A DNA stretch of 64,000 nt from an uncultured Treponema sp. (GTDB lineage Bacteria > Spirochaetota > Spirochaetia > Treponematales > Treponemataceae), in NCBI GenBank assembly GCA_946411505.1, contig CAMKEG010000002.1:348852-412851 (forward strand), in the 5' to 3' direction. The position numbers and the translations under genes were made by a program. Under the pieces are notes generated by a model, which worked only from the letters and a program-made list of their open reading frames with translations, made no database searches and had not been told where the DNA came from. Shown in pieces: positions 37,960-46,575 of the stretch; positions within the stretch are counted from its first letter, which is position 1, and each line of letters opens with the position of its first letter.

Positions 37960-38475
37960 ATGGAACGCCAGAATAAATTTGACAAAGAGCCTAAAGAAAA
38001 AGAGTTCGTTGAAAAGCTCGTCACTCTTAACAGAACTTCTAAGACTGTAAAGGGCGGCCGCCGAATGTCTTTCGCGGCGCTCAGCGTTGTAGGTGACCAG
38101 AAGGGTCGCGTAGGATTTGGATTTGGAAAGGCCAACGACGTTACTGAGGCTATCAAAAAGAGCCTTGATCGCGCCAAGAGAAATCTTGTGACTCTTCCAA
38201 TCAAGAAGGGAACTGTTCCTCACGACGTTATCGGCAAATACAAGAGCTCTGAAGTTCTTTTGCGCCCGGCCTCAGCTGGTACTGGAATCATCGCCGGCGG
38301 CCCTGTTCGCGCCATTATGGACGCGGCTGGTGTCACCGACATCATTTCCAAGTCGCTTGGCTCAAGCGCTTCGGTAAACGTAGTTCGCGCCACTTTTGAC
38401 GCCATCGAGAACATGCTTGACGCGGCTACTGTGGCCAAAAACAGAGGCAAAACTCTGAGCGAGATGTGGGGTTAA
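37960..38475 (+). CDS. rpsE: Small ribosomal subunit protein S5
   Basis: The 171-residue S5 includes [20 protein letters not shown] and the spectinomycin-loop region, then [20 protein letters not shown]. Confidence 0.98.
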   Translation: MERQNKFDKEPKEKEFVEKLVTLNRTSKTVKGGRRMSFAALSVVGDQKGRVGFGFGKANDVTEAIKKSLDRAKRNLVTLPIKKGTVPHDVIGKYKSSEVLLRPASAGTGIIAGGPVRAIMDAAGVTDIISKSLGSSASVNVVRATFDAIENMLDAATVAKNRGKTLSEMWG

Positions 38476-38477
38476 TC

Positions 38478-38660
38478 ATGGCAAAACTTAAGATTACACT
38501 TGTAAAAAGCGTTATCGGACAAAAGCCCGCCAAGCGCGCCACTGTCCGCAGTTTGGGATTAAAGAAAATTAGTTCCTCTGTCGTGCAGGAAGACATTCCT
38601 TCCGTACGCGGAGCGGTGGCCTCTGTGGCTCACCTTGTAAAAGTTGAGGAGATCCAATAA
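38478..38660 (+). CDS. rpmD: Large ribosomal subunit protein L30
   Basis: ATG 38478 ([15 protein letters not shown]) is chosen over the track start 38466, which lies in rpsE. The 60-residue protein shows the usual [18 protein letters not shown] and overlaps rplO by one base (TAATG). Confidence 0.97.
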   Translation: MAKLKITLVKSVIGQKPAKRATVRSLGLKKISSSVVQEDIPSVRGAVASVAHLVKVEEIQ

Positions 38661-39154
38661 TGGCAGATTACAATCCAGTATTGACAGCGCCCAAAGGCGC
38701 TAACAAAAAGCGCAAGATTGTCGGACGCGGCTCCTCATCAGGCCTCGGAACGACAGCCGGAAAGGGAAACAAGGGCGCCCAGTCGCGCAGCGGCTCTCCG
38801 CTCCCTTATGTTGGCTTTGAAGGCGGCCAGATGCCCCTTTATCGCCGCATTGCCCAGCGCGGTTTCTCTAACTATCCGTTCAAGGCGGAATTTGATGTCG
38901 TGAATCTTGCCGACATCGAAGCCAAGTACGCCGACGGCGAGACTGTAAGCAAAGAGACTCTTGTAGCCAAAAAGCTCATCAAGGCCAATAAGTCAAAGAA
39001 GCTCTTGATAAAGCTTTTGGGCAACGGCAACATCACAAAGAAAGTGACTGTTTCCGTTGACAAAGTTTCAAAGTCTGCCAAAGAGAAGGTTGAAAAAGCC
39101 GGCGGCTCAGTCGTTGAGGTCAAGAAGGCTGAAAAAACAGAAAAAAAAGACTAA
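38660..39154 (+). CDS. rplO: Large ribosomal subunit protein L15
   Basis: The 164-residue L15 has the glycine-rich start KRKIVGRGSSSGLGTTAGKG and the GFEGGQMPLYRRIAQRGF motif. The C-terminus is extended by a Lys-Glu tail. Confidence 0.97.
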   Translation: MADYNPVLTAPKGANKKRKIVGRGSSSGLGTTAGKGNKGAQSRSGSPLPYVGFEGGQMPLYRRIAQRGFSNYPFKAEFDVVNLADIEAKYADGETVSKETLVAKKLIKANKSKKLLIKLLGNGNITKKVTVSVDKVSKSAKEKVEKAGGSVVEVKKAEKTEKKD

Positions 39155-39164
39155 GGCGGAATAA

Positions 39165-40490
39165 ATGAATTCTATTGCGAATATGTTTAAAGTAAAAGAG
39201 CTCCGCGCCCGCCTTTTCTTTACAATAGTTGTATTGGCGGTCTACAGACTCGGATGCGTTCTTACAATTCCGGGCGTGGACGCAGCAGCTTTGTTTGAAT
39301 ACTTTAACAACCTTGCCGCCCAGAACAACAACGCTTTTGCCAGTTATATGGACTTCTTTGTCGGCGGCGCGTTCTCAAACTTCTCTGTGTTCATGTTGGG
39401 CGTAATGCCCTACATCTCGACTCAGATTATCATGCAGCTCCTTCTTATCATTTTCCCCTCTATGAAAAGAGCGGTTATGGAAGAGGGCGGCCAGCAGAGA
39501 ATGCAGATGTGGACAAGAACCGGAACGATTCTTGTCTGCGTAATCCAGTCGTTCGCGGTGACAATCTACGCCAAGAACATCGGAGTGATTTCGTTAAACA
39601 ACGAGATTGCTTTCAAGCTTCTTGCGATTCTTACCGTAACGACAGGTTCGATGGTTACAGTTTGGCTTGGCGACCAAATTACGGCTCGCGGTCTCGGAAA
39701 CGGCATTTCAATCATGATTTTTGCCGGAATCGTGGCCAGAATGCCCAGCGCGGTCGCCGAACTTGTTGAACAGGTCAGAAACGGCCAGTTGAACATTGTT
39801 TTTGTAATCGTCGCCCTTGTAGTTTTTGTCGGCATCATCGCCCTTGTCGTGTTCGAAGAATCCGGCGAGCGCAAGATTCCGGTCAACTACGCCAAGCGCG
39901 TGGTTGGCAGAAAAATGTACGGCGGACAGAATACATACATTCCCTTTAAGGTGAATCCGTCAAATGTCATTCCTTTGATTTTTGCTTCATCGTTTTTGAC
40001 GCTTCCCTTGCAGCTTGTTTCTTCTATCGCTAGCAACTCAGGCGCTGCAAGATGGGTTCAAAAATTGGCTGTAATTTTGAACCCGACGGGTGTGTGGTAT
40101 AACGTATTGTTGGTTGTCCTTATCATTTTCTTTGCATACTTCTACACTCAGGTAACCCTGAACCCCACTGAAATAGCAAAGCAGATTCGGGAAAACGGCG
40201 GCTCCATTCCCGGAGTAAGGACAGACAAGACGGAAGAGCACTTGCAAAAGATACTCAACCGTTTGATTTTGCCTGGCGCTTTGTTCCTTGCGGTGATAGC
40301 GATATTGCCGACAATCATCCAGCTGGTCTTTAAGTTCCCGCAGTCCGTGGCTATGTTGATGGGCGGAACTTCCTTGATCATTATGGTTGGAGTTGATTTG
40401 GACACAATGAGCCAGATTGAAGCCCTTTTGAGAATGCATCATATGGATGGATTTATGAAGAAGGGTCGGGTCCGATCAAGAAATCTGTAG
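39165..40490 (+). CDS. secY: Preprotein translocase channel subunit SecY
   Basis: The 441-residue SecY has ten predicted membrane helices, a plug-region helix after helix 1, and the conserved GLGNGISIMIFAGIV segment. It forms the channel with SecE, encoded 23 kb upstream. It ends the spc part; a new promoter lies before rpmJ. Confidence 0.98.
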   Translation: MNSIANMFKVKELRARLFFTIVVLAVYRLGCVLTIPGVDAAALFEYFNNLAAQNNNAFASYMDFFVGGAFSNFSVFMLGVMPYISTQIIMQLLLIIFPSMKRAVMEEGGQQRMQMWTRTGTILVCVIQSFAVTIYAKNIGVISLNNEIAFKLLAILTVTTGSMVTVWLGDQITARGLGNGISIMIFAGIVARMPSAVAELVEQVRNGQLNIVFVIVALVVFVGIIALVVFEESGERKIPVNYAKRVVGRKMYGGQNTYIPFKVNPSNVIPLIFASSFLTLPLQLVSSIASNSGAARWVQKLAVILNPTGVWYNVLLVVLIIFFAYFYTQVTLNPTEIAKQIRENGGSIPGVRTDKTEEHLQKILNRLILPGALFLAVIAILPTIIQLVFKFPQSVAMLMGGTSLIIMVGVDLDTMSQIEALLRMHHMDGFMKKGRVRSRNL

Positions 40491-40530
40491 GTTTTTTTGA
40501 GAAAGGCTCTAGACTAAAATTGACGAAATG

Positions 40531-40582
40531 TGTTATACTCGTGTTTCCCGATTGTAATTCATTGCGAATTGCCATAATCGGG
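40531..40582 (+). promoter_or_regulatory. Extended -10 promoter and hairpin leader of the alpha cluster
   Basis: TGTTATACT (40531-40539) is an extended -10 box; no good -35 lies 17 bases upstream. A hairpin follows: CCCGATT (40547-40553) pairs with AATCGGG (40576-40582), with an inner AATTC/GAATT stem. The hairpin is in the 5' leader of rpmJ-rpsM-rpsK-rpsD-rpoA, where a ribosomal protein could act. Confidence 0.55.
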
Positions 40583-40613
40583 AAATATCTATCACATTTC
40601 CAGGGGGACTTTT

Positions 40614-40727
40614 ATGAAAGTACGAACCAGCGTAAAGCCTATCTGCGACAAGTGTAAGGTTATCAAAAGAAACGGCATTGTCCGCATCATTTGCGTAAAT
40701 CCTAAGCACAAGCAGAGACAGGGTTGA
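40614..40727 (+). CDS. rpmJ: Large ribosomal subunit protein L36, zinc type
   Basis: This 37-residue protein is absent from the ORF track. It reads [20 protein letters not shown] and ends NPKHKQRQG, a full-length L36. Zinc ligands are Cys11, Cys14, Cys27 and His32. A CAGGGGGA Shine-Dalgarno precedes the ATG, and rpsM follows after ten bases. Confidence 0.97.
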   Translation: MKVRTSVKPICDKCKVIKRNGIVRIICVNPKHKQRQG

Positions 40728-40737
40728 GGAGTAACAG

Positions 40738-41106
40738 ATGGCTCGAATTGCGGGAGTTGACCTCCCAAATAAACAGGTTAAAATCGCGTTGACTTATGTT
40801 TACGGCATAGGTCGTTCAGCGGCTCGCACAATCTGCAAAAAAGCGGAGATTAAGGAAGAGACGCTGATTAATGATTTGTCTCAGGACGAGTTGACAAAAC
40901 TCCGTGAAATCATCGACAAAGAGTATAAAGTTGAGGGTCGTCTCCGCTCGGAAATCGGCCTTAACATCAAGCGCCTTATCGATATCGGATCTTACCGTGG
41001 CCAGCGCCACCGCAAAGGACTTCCAGTTCGCGGCCAGCGAACTCGTACAAATTCAAGAACTCGCAAGGGTAAGAAGAAGACTGTTGCGAACAAGAAGAAA
41101 GCGTAA
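40738..41106 (+). CDS. rpsM: Small ribosomal subunit protein S13
   Basis: The 122-residue S13 has [24 protein letters not shown] and the C-terminal [24 protein letters not shown] tail that reaches the P site. Confidence 0.98.
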   Translation: MARIAGVDLPNKQVKIALTYVYGIGRSAARTICKKAEIKEETLINDLSQDELTKLREIIDKEYKVEGRLRSEIGLNIKRLIDIGSYRGQRHRKGLPVRGQRTRTNSRTRKGKKKTVANKKKA

Positions 41107-41122
41107 GGCGGAGGTAAACTAA

Positions 41123-41503
41123 TTGGCTACTGTTAAAAAAAGAAAGGAAAAGAAGAGCGTTTACGAAGGAAACGTTTACATTCAGGCGTCTTTCAACAAT
41201 ACAATTGTCACAGTTACTGACTTGAACGGAAACGCGCTTTCTTGGGCTTCGAGCGGCGGTCTTGGATTCCGCGGCGCGAAGAAATCTACTCCTTTTGCGG
41301 CTCAGACTGTCGCTGAAACAGCTGTTCAAAAGGCTGTAAGCTACGGTTTGCGCGAAGTTCACGTGTTCGTCAAGGGACCGGGAATGGGTCGCGAGAACGC
41401 TGTCCGCGCTATTGGAAATCAGGGACTTAAGGTTAAGTCTATCTCTGATGTTACCCCGATTCCGCACAACGGATGCCGCCCGCGCAAGACGCGCTCGATG
41501 TAA
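41123..41503 (+). CDS. rpsK: Small ribosomal subunit protein S11 (TTG start)
   Basis: A TTG start at 41123, behind GGCGGAGG, gives [21 protein letters not shown]. The 126 residues include [20 protein letters not shown] and end [15 protein letters not shown]. The rare TTG start may lower its translation. Confidence 0.97.
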   Translation: MATVKKRKEKKSVYEGNVYIQASFNNTIVTVTDLNGNALSWASSGGLGFRGAKKSTPFAAQTVAETAVQKAVSYGLREVHVFVKGPGMGRENAVRAIGNQGLKVKSISDVTPIPHNGCRPRKTRSM

Positions 41504-41517
41504 TCAAGGAGTAAAAA

Positions 41518-42111
41518 ATGGGTAAGAGCACAACACCTATACTTAAACGCTGCAAGAAGTTGGGATTGAACCCGCTTGTTTTGGGCTACGGCAAGGTAAG
41601 CAAAAGAAATCAAAAAGAAACTCGCCGCAAGCGCTCAGAATATGGCCTTCAGCTTGACGAAAAGCAGAAGCTCCGCTTTATTTACGGAGTGCTTGAGAAG
41701 CAGTTTAGGCTTTACTACGAAATGGCTGTTAGAAAGCCTGGCATTACTGGCGAAATCATGCTCCAGTTGCTTGAGTCTCGCTTGGACAATGTTGTATACC
41801 GCCTTGGCTTTGCCAAGACTCGCAGCGAAGCTAGACAGCTTGTAAACCACGGACACATCACCGTGAACGGCAAGAAAGTTGACATTCCGTCATACTTGAT
41901 TAAGGCCGGCGATGTGGTTTCATTCAAAGAGAAGGACAAGTCATCTTCAAGCATCAAGAAATTGGTTGCCAGAATCGAAGAGCGCAAAGTTCCTGCTTGG
42001 CTTGAATCAGACAAGGATAATTTATCGGGAAAGGTTACTACTCTGCCGTCTCGCAGCGACATCGACTACGATGTCAAAGAGCAGCTCGTGGTTGAATATT
42101 ATTCTAAATAA
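41518..42111 (+). CDS. rpsD: Small ribosomal subunit protein S4
   Basis: The 197-residue S4 lacks the N-terminal zinc cysteines. It has the S4 RNA-binding domain (LESRLDNVVYRLGFAKTRSEARQLVNHGH). S4 represses the alpha operon in E. coli, so the hairpin before rpmJ is a natural candidate target. Confidence 0.98.
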   Translation: MGKSTTPILKRCKKLGLNPLVLGYGKVSKRNQKETRRKRSEYGLQLDEKQKLRFIYGVLEKQFRLYYEMAVRKPGITGEIMLQLLESRLDNVVYRLGFAKTRSEARQLVNHGHITVNGKKVDIPSYLIKAGDVVSFKEKDKSSSSIKKLVARIEERKVPAWLESDKDNLSGKVTTLPSRSDIDYDVKEQLVVEYYSK

Positions 42112-42124
42112 GTAAGGAGTTCAA

Positions 42125-43183
42125 ATGGCTCGCAAAAATCTGCTTAAAGGTTTTCAGAGACCTAAGGGCGTAAAGTTTGAGGATCAAGGATCTTCTCAGC
42201 CGAACTGTGGAAAGTTCTATGCCTATCCGTTTGAACCCGGATTCGGCACGACAGTAGGAAATACCCTGCGCCGTGTTTTGTTGTCTTCGATTCAGGGATA
42301 CGCGATTACTTCTATCAGAATTACTTCTTATGACTCTGACAATGTTCCTCACGTGATTTCAAGCGAGTTTGAGGCTATCCCCAACGTGTCCGAGGACACA
42401 TTGGAAATCTTGAACAGCTTGAAGCAAGTACGTCTTCGCCTTGCCGGAGACAGTGAGCAGGACACGATTCTTTATGAATTTAAAGGTCCTGGAAAAGTTA
42501 CGAGCAACGACCTTGAAAAAGAAGGACAGCTTGAAGTGATGTCAAAGGACATGCTCTTGTTCACTATGATGGACGGAGCTAAGGTTGACATCGAAATCCA
42601 AGTTGACTTGGGACGCGGTTACGTTCCTGCGGAAACGAACGACAAATACATTGAAGTTGTCGGCACGATTCCGATGGACGCGATTTTCAGCCCGGTTAAA
42701 AAGGTTAAATATTCAATTGAGCCGTGTCGCGTCGGACAGAGAAACGACTATGACAAGCTTTGCCTTGAAATTTGGACTGACGGATCGATTGAGCCGGCCG
42801 ACGCCTTGAGCGAAGCCGCCAAAATCGCCAAAGAGCATTTTTCAGTATTCATCAATTTTGACGACAGCGATTCTTCTAACGATGACGATATGGGCGAAGA
42901 GGATGAGCACATCCGCGCCTTGTTGAGCACTCCGGTTGAAGAACTTGAGTTGTCGGTTCGCTCTTCAAACTGCTTGAAGAACGCCAACATCCGCACAATC
43001 GGCGAATTGACAAAGAAGACTGAAGATGACATTGCCAAAACTAGAAACTTTGGCAAAAAGAGTCTTACAGAAATCAAAGAAAAGTTGCTTGAATGGAACT
43101 TGACTTTGGGTATGACGGACTACAGCTATCTTAAGGATGCTGTTAATTTAACTAAGAAAAAGGAAGAATCAGATGAATCATAG
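42125..43183 (+). CDS. rpoA: RNA polymerase alpha subunit
   Basis: The 352-residue alpha has the dimerisation domain ([19 protein letters not shown]), an acidic linker, and a C-terminal domain with [20 protein letters not shown] that contacts UP elements and activators. It overlaps rplQ by 11 bases. Confidence 0.98.
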   Translation: MARKNLLKGFQRPKGVKFEDQGSSQPNCGKFYAYPFEPGFGTTVGNTLRRVLLSSIQGYAITSIRITSYDSDNVPHVISSEFEAIPNVSEDTLEILNSLKQVRLRLAGDSEQDTILYEFKGPGKVTSNDLEKEGQLEVMSKDMLLFTMMDGAKVDIEIQVDLGRGYVPAETNDKYIEVVGTIPMDAIFSPVKKVKYSIEPCRVGQRNDYDKLCLEIWTDGSIEPADALSEAAKIAKEHFSVFINFDDSDSSNDDDMGEEDEHIRALLSTPVEELELSVRSSNCLKNANIRTIGELTKKTEDDIAKTRNFGKKSLTEIKEKLLEWNLTLGMTDYSYLKDAVNLTKKKEESDES

Positions 43184-43634
43184 AACTGGTTTTAACGCGC
43201 TGAGCCGCACGACAGCGCATCGCCGCGCCATGTTGCGCAATATGGTTACTTCTCTTTTTAGATTTGAGCGCATTACAACTACAAAGGCTAAGGCAAAGGA
43301 AGCGCGCAGAAAGGCTGAAAAGCTCTTGACTCGCGCCAAGGTTGACAGCGTTCACAATCGCCGCGAAGTAGCAAAGTATATCGCTGACGAAAAGATTTTG
43401 AACAAGCTTTTCACTGAGATTGCTCCCCGCATGAAGGACAGAAACGGCGGATACACCCGCATCCTTAAGTTGGGCTTCCGTGAGGGCGACGCGGCCGATG
43501 TAGTTCTCCTTGAATTGGTTGATTACAATCTTGACAAGGTTGAAGAGAAAAAGGCCGAAGCAAAGGCAAAGAAAGACGCTAAAAAGGCGGATAAAAAAGA
43601 GCCCGCTAAAAAAGAAGCGAAGGAGAGCAAATAA
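43173..43634 (+). CDS. rplQ: Large ribosomal subunit protein L17
   Basis: The 153-residue L17 begins [20 protein letters not shown] and has a Lys/Glu/Ala tail of about 35 residues beyond the folded part. Its stop overlaps the start of the zinc-ribbon gene (TAATG). Confidence 0.97.
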   Translation: MNHRTGFNALSRTTAHRRAMLRNMVTSLFRFERITTTKAKAKEARRKAEKLLTRAKVDSVHNRREVAKYIADEKILNKLFTEIAPRMKDRNGGYTRILKLGFREGDAADVVLLELVDYNLDKVEEKKAEAKAKKDAKKADKKEPAKKEAKESK

Positions 43635-43873
43635 TGTCTAAAGCGCATCGTGGAACTGGACTTCGCAAGACCGTGAATCACGGCCGCGGTTTGTGTCCGA
43701 TTTGCAAGAACCCCAACATCAAGGTTGTATACGAGTATGACCTTGACGGCAAAAAGGTGATGATTTGCAAATTCTGCAAAGCCCACCTTAAGAACAAGGC
43801 TCGCCTTGAAAAGCCGGCCGCCGCTCCCGCGGCTGCTGAAGCTCCTGCCGAAGCGGCTTCCGCCGAGGCTTAA
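43634..43873 (+). CDS. Small four-cysteine zinc-ribbon protein coupled to rplQ
   Basis: The 79-residue protein has a basic start ([20 protein letters not shown]), a zinc ribbon with Cys21, Cys24, Cys45 and Cys48 (CPICKN and CKFCKA), and an Ala-Glu-Pro tail like the tails of L10 and S19 here. It starts on the rplQ stop (TAATG), so it is made together with L17. It resembles ribosomal zinc ribbons (L31- or L24-like) but matches none that I can name. A ribosome-associated or RNA-binding role is inferred from position, charge and fold only. Confidence 0.8.
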   Translation: MSKAHRGTGLRKTVNHGRGLCPICKNPNIKVVYEYDLDGKKVMICKFCKAHLKNKARLEKPAAAPAAAEAPAEAASAEA

Positions 43874-43876
43874 CTT

Positions 43877-43928
43877 TAAGGAGCCCAAGGCTCTTTAGGC
43901 TTGACGAGTTTTTCATGACAAAAACTCG
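43877..43928 (+). repeat. CGAG-clamped paired hairpin E
   Basis: Hairpin 1 (43877-43897): TAAGGAGCC/GGCTCTTTA with a CAA loop. Linker GGCTTGA. Hairpin 2 (43905-43928): CGAGTTTTT/AAAAACTCG, loop CATGAC. It lies between the zinc-ribbon stop and the terminator. Confidence 0.65.
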
Positions 43929-43938
43929 CTTGGCCGAT

Positions 43939-43972
43939 AAAAAACCGCGCGATGTACGCGCGGTTTTTTTTT
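43939..43972 (+). terminator. Intrinsic terminator of the ribosomal block
   Basis: AAAACCGCGCG pairs with CGCGCGGTTTT around ATGTA and is followed by a long T-run. It ends the alpha-cluster transcript. Confidence 0.93.
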
Positions 43973-44037
43973 GCGTTGAAGAGGACTTTTGTCTTTTGTA
44001 TTACTTAAAAAATTAAGTTTTTTTAAAGAAAATCCTA

Positions 44038-44066
44038 TTGACAAAAGGCGTTCAATTCAGCAGAAT
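44038..44066 (+). promoter_or_regulatory. Promoter of livK
   Basis: TTGACA (44038-44043), 17 bases, CAGAAT (44061-44066). The ORF track uses the TTG of the -35 box as its false start. Confidence 0.65.
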
Positions 44067-44124
44067 TGTTCCCAAAAGATGCCGGGATGGACCTGGCGTT
44101 AAAACAAAAAGAAAGGAGATTGAC

Positions 44125-45261
44125 ATGAAAAAGATTGCATTGGCAGCTTTGACAGCGGCCGCGCTTTTTGCCTTGGCTTCATGCGGCAAAAAGGAATCGG
44201 ACAGCATCACAATCGGCGGAATTTTTCCGTTGAGCGGAAACGTAAGCGTTTACGGCGTTGAGTGCAAGAACGGCATTGACTTGGCCATTGAGGAAATCAA
44301 CGCGGCCGGCGGAATTAACGGAAAGAAAGTCGTTTTGGTCAGCGAAGACGACGAGGGTAATCCCGACAAGACAGTCAACGCTTTCCAGAAGTTGACTACA
44401 AAAGACGGAGTTAAGATTGTAATCGGCTCCCTCACTTCCGGTTGCACAAAGGCCGTTACAAGCCGCGCCCAGGCCCAGAAAATCGTTCAGATCGCGCCTG
44501 CCGCCACCGCTCCGGACATCACGGACGCCGGCGACTTTATTTTCCGCGCTTGCTTCATCGACCCCTTCCAGGGAACTGTTGGCGGAAAGTTTGCCGTTGA
44601 AAACCTTGGCACCAAGAACGCCGCGATTTTGTATGACATCGGAAACGACTACTCAGTCGGCTTGACAGAAAACTTTGAGAAGACATTCGTTGCCCTTGGC
44701 GGAACGATTGTCGCCAAAGAGTCTTACGCCACAAACGACAAGGACTTCAACGCCCAGTTGACAAAAATCAAGACAGCCAACCCGGACGTTCTTTACCTTC
44801 CTGACTACTACAACGTGGTAAGCTTGATCGCCAAGCAGGCTCGCGCGCAGGGCATCAACGTGGCTTTTGTTGGCGCCGACGGATGGGACGGATTGACAAG
44901 CAACGCCGGCGACGAGGTTTTGAACGGATTCTATTCAAACCACTACGCGGTTGACTCGACAAGCCCGGCCGTCCAGAAGTACGTCGCCGCCTTCCGCGCC
45001 AAGTACAACAAGGACCCCAACGCTTTTGCCGCTCTTGGATACGATTCAGTTTACCTTTTGAAGGACGCCATCGTTAAGGCCGGAAGCGCCGACGCGACAG
45101 CCGTAAAGAACGCCTTGGCCTCAATTCAGGGCGAATACGTTACAGGAAACCTTTCGTTTGACGCCAAGCGCAACCCGATCAAAGCCGCGGTTATGCTTGA
45201 GCTTGTAAAGGGCGACGACGGAAAGTTGGCCGCTGTTTACAAGACGACGGTTCAACCTTAG
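44125..45261 (+). CDS. livK: Branched-chain amino acid ABC transporter, binding lipoprotein
   Basis: ATG 44125 behind AAAGGAGA is the start, not the TTG in the promoter. The 378-residue protein has a lipoprotein signal (ALASCGKK). It then has a type I periplasmic-binding fold: ITIGGIFPLSGNVSVYG, EINAAGGINGKKVVLVSEDDEGN, and a later ALGYDSVYLLKDAI. It captures Leu/Ile/Val-type or related amino acids for the LivHMGF importer encoded next. Ligand identity is inferred from the family. A bulky terminator and a 412-base gap separate it from livH, which would let the binding protein be made in excess. Confidence 0.93.
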   Translation: MKKIALAALTAAALFALASCGKKESDSITIGGIFPLSGNVSVYGVECKNGIDLAIEEINAAGGINGKKVVLVSEDDEGNPDKTVNAFQKLTTKDGVKIVIGSLTSGCTKAVTSRAQAQKIVQIAPAATAPDITDAGDFIFRACFIDPFQGTVGGKFAVENLGTKNAAILYDIGNDYSVGLTENFEKTFVALGGTIVAKESYATNDKDFNAQLTKIKTANPDVLYLPDYYNVVSLIAKQARAQGINVAFVGADGWDGLTSNAGDEVLNGFYSNHYAVDSTSPAVQKYVAAFRAKYNKDPNAFAALGYDSVYLLKDAIVKAGSADATAVKNALASIQGEYVTGNLSFDAKRNPIKAAVMLELVKGDDGKLAAVYKTTVQP

Positions 45262-45279
45262 TATAAAACAAATCTATAA

Positions 45280-45389
45280 GGCGGGTCCCAGCGACGAAAA
45301 AAAAAGTCGGAGCCTCCCGTCCATCGCTTGCGGCTTGCTGCCTCATGGCCAAGCCGCTTCGCTGACGGGTCCTTCCGCCTTTTTTTTTC
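45280..45389 (+). terminator. Bulky terminator after livK
   Basis: GGCGG at 45280-45284 pairs with CCGCC at 45375-45379. An inner AGCGA/TCGCT stem and a GAC/GTC hairpin enclose about 90 bases, followed by nine T. The long branched form is unusual for an intrinsic terminator. Confidence 0.6.
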
Positions 45390-45431
45390 TGCGTCCCGCC
45401 TTATTGCTCGTCTTATTCCAGCGGTGATGGC

Positions 45432-45460
45432 TTGAATAAAAACGTAAAATGCTTTAATAT
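45432..45460 (+). promoter_or_regulatory. Promoter candidate upstream of livH
   Basis: TTGAAT (45432-45437), 17 bases, TAATAT (45455-45460). It would give a long leader containing hairpin pair F. A second candidate, TTGACA with TATAGG (about 45634-45662), overlaps the livH Shine-Dalgarno. Confidence 0.5.
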
Positions 45461-45528
45461 ATTTTAGCGCAATGAGGCGCTTGTTCCGCTGGTCGGGGCA
45501 GGCGCTTTTTTTTGCTATAGGAGAAATA

Positions 45529-45588
45529 AGCAAAAAGCCGTCTATTACAGCCGGACTTTTTGCTTGCCGAGTTTCCAAAGGAAACTCG
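45529..45588 (+). repeat. CGAG-clamped paired hairpin F before livH
   Basis: Hairpin 1 (45529-45564): AGCAAAAAG/CTTTTTGCT with inner CCG/CGG. Hairpin 2 (45568-45588): CGAGTTTCC/GGAAACTCG, loop AAA. It lies in the livH leader, not after a stop. A further GTTCGC/GCGAAC hairpin follows at 45600-45615. Confidence 0.65.
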
Positions 45589-45673
45589 TATATTTGACTG
45601 TTCGCTCTCGCGAACGCTAAAAAAACAATTCGGAAATTGACATTTCCTCTTTGTTTTTTTATAGGAGAAAAAA

Positions 45674-46573
45674 GTGGACGGCGGTTCTTTGTTTTTGCAG
45701 CAATTCATCAACGGACTTTCGCTTGGAAGCATTTACGCGCTAATCGCGCTGGGCTATACGATGGTCTACGGAATTGTCACGCTGATTAACTTCGCGCACG
45801 GCGACATCATGATGATGGGCGCGTACGCGGGCTATTTTGTTTTGGTGGCTTTAGGAGCGACAAGCGGCGGATTTGCGGCGGCGCTTTTGGTGGCGATGGT
45901 ATTCTGCGGCTTTTTGGGAGTGGCGATTGAGCGTTTGGCTTACAGGCCCTTGCGAAACGCGCCGCGCCTTAACTCCTTGATTACAGCGATTGCAGTTGAA
46001 TTGATTTTGCAGAACATGATGCGCGTCCTTCCCTTTGCCGGCCCGGACCCCAAGCAGTTTCCGGCGCTCAACGTTCCGGCGATTGTGATTGGGCCTGTGT
46101 CGATTCCGGGAATAAAGGCCTTGGTGATTATAGCGAGCGTTTTGTTGATGCTGGCGCTTCACGTTTTGGTGAACTACACGCGGACAGGAAAGGCGATGCG
46201 CTCTGTAAGCTACGACATGCAGGCTTCAAGCTTGATGGGAATAAACGTAAACAAGACAATCGCCGTGACGTTCGCGATTGGTTCCGTCTTGGCCGGAGCG
46301 GGCGGCGTTTTGTACGCCAGCGCCTATCCGCAAGTGGACCCATTGATGGGATACATGCCGGGCCTTAAGGCTTTTGTCGCCGCCGTTCTTGGCGGAATAG
46401 GCTCGATTCCCGGAGCGATGATTGGCGGAGTGATTTTGGGCATCGCCGAGACGATGACAAAGGGCTACGGCCCAAGCCAGTACGCCGACGCGATAAGCTT
46501 TGGCATTTTGATTTTGATTTTGTTGGTTAAGCCCACGGGCCTTTTGGGAAAGAAGAGGGTTATCAAGGTTTGA
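45674..46573 (+). CDS. livH: Branched-chain amino acid ABC permease LivH
   Basis: A GTG start behind ATAGGAGA gives a 299-residue membrane protein: FINGLSLGSIYALIALGYTMVYG at the N-terminus, EAA-type loop ending in GILGIAETM-like sequence, and a SFGILILILLVKPTGLLGKK end. It pairs with LivM to form the channel. It runs directly into livM. Confidence 0.94.
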   Translation: MDGGSLFLQQFINGLSLGSIYALIALGYTMVYGIVTLINFAHGDIMMMGAYAGYFVLVALGATSGGFAAALLVAMVFCGFLGVAIERLAYRPLRNAPRLNSLITAIAVELILQNMMRVLPFAGPDPKQFPALNVPAIVIGPVSIPGIKALVIIASVLLMLALHVLVNYTRTGKAMRSVSYDMQASSLMGINVNKTIAVTFAIGSVLAGAGGVLYASAYPQVDPLMGYMPGLKAFVAAVLGGIGSIPGAMIGGVILGIAETMTKGYGPSQYADAISFGILILILLVKPTGLLGKKRVIKV

Positions 46574-46575
46574 TT

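Noticed and set aside
45454-45732. 92-residue minus-strand ORF in the livK-livH gap
   Set aside because: It crosses hairpin pair F and the livH start on the opposite strand and shows no motif or Shine-Dalgarno.
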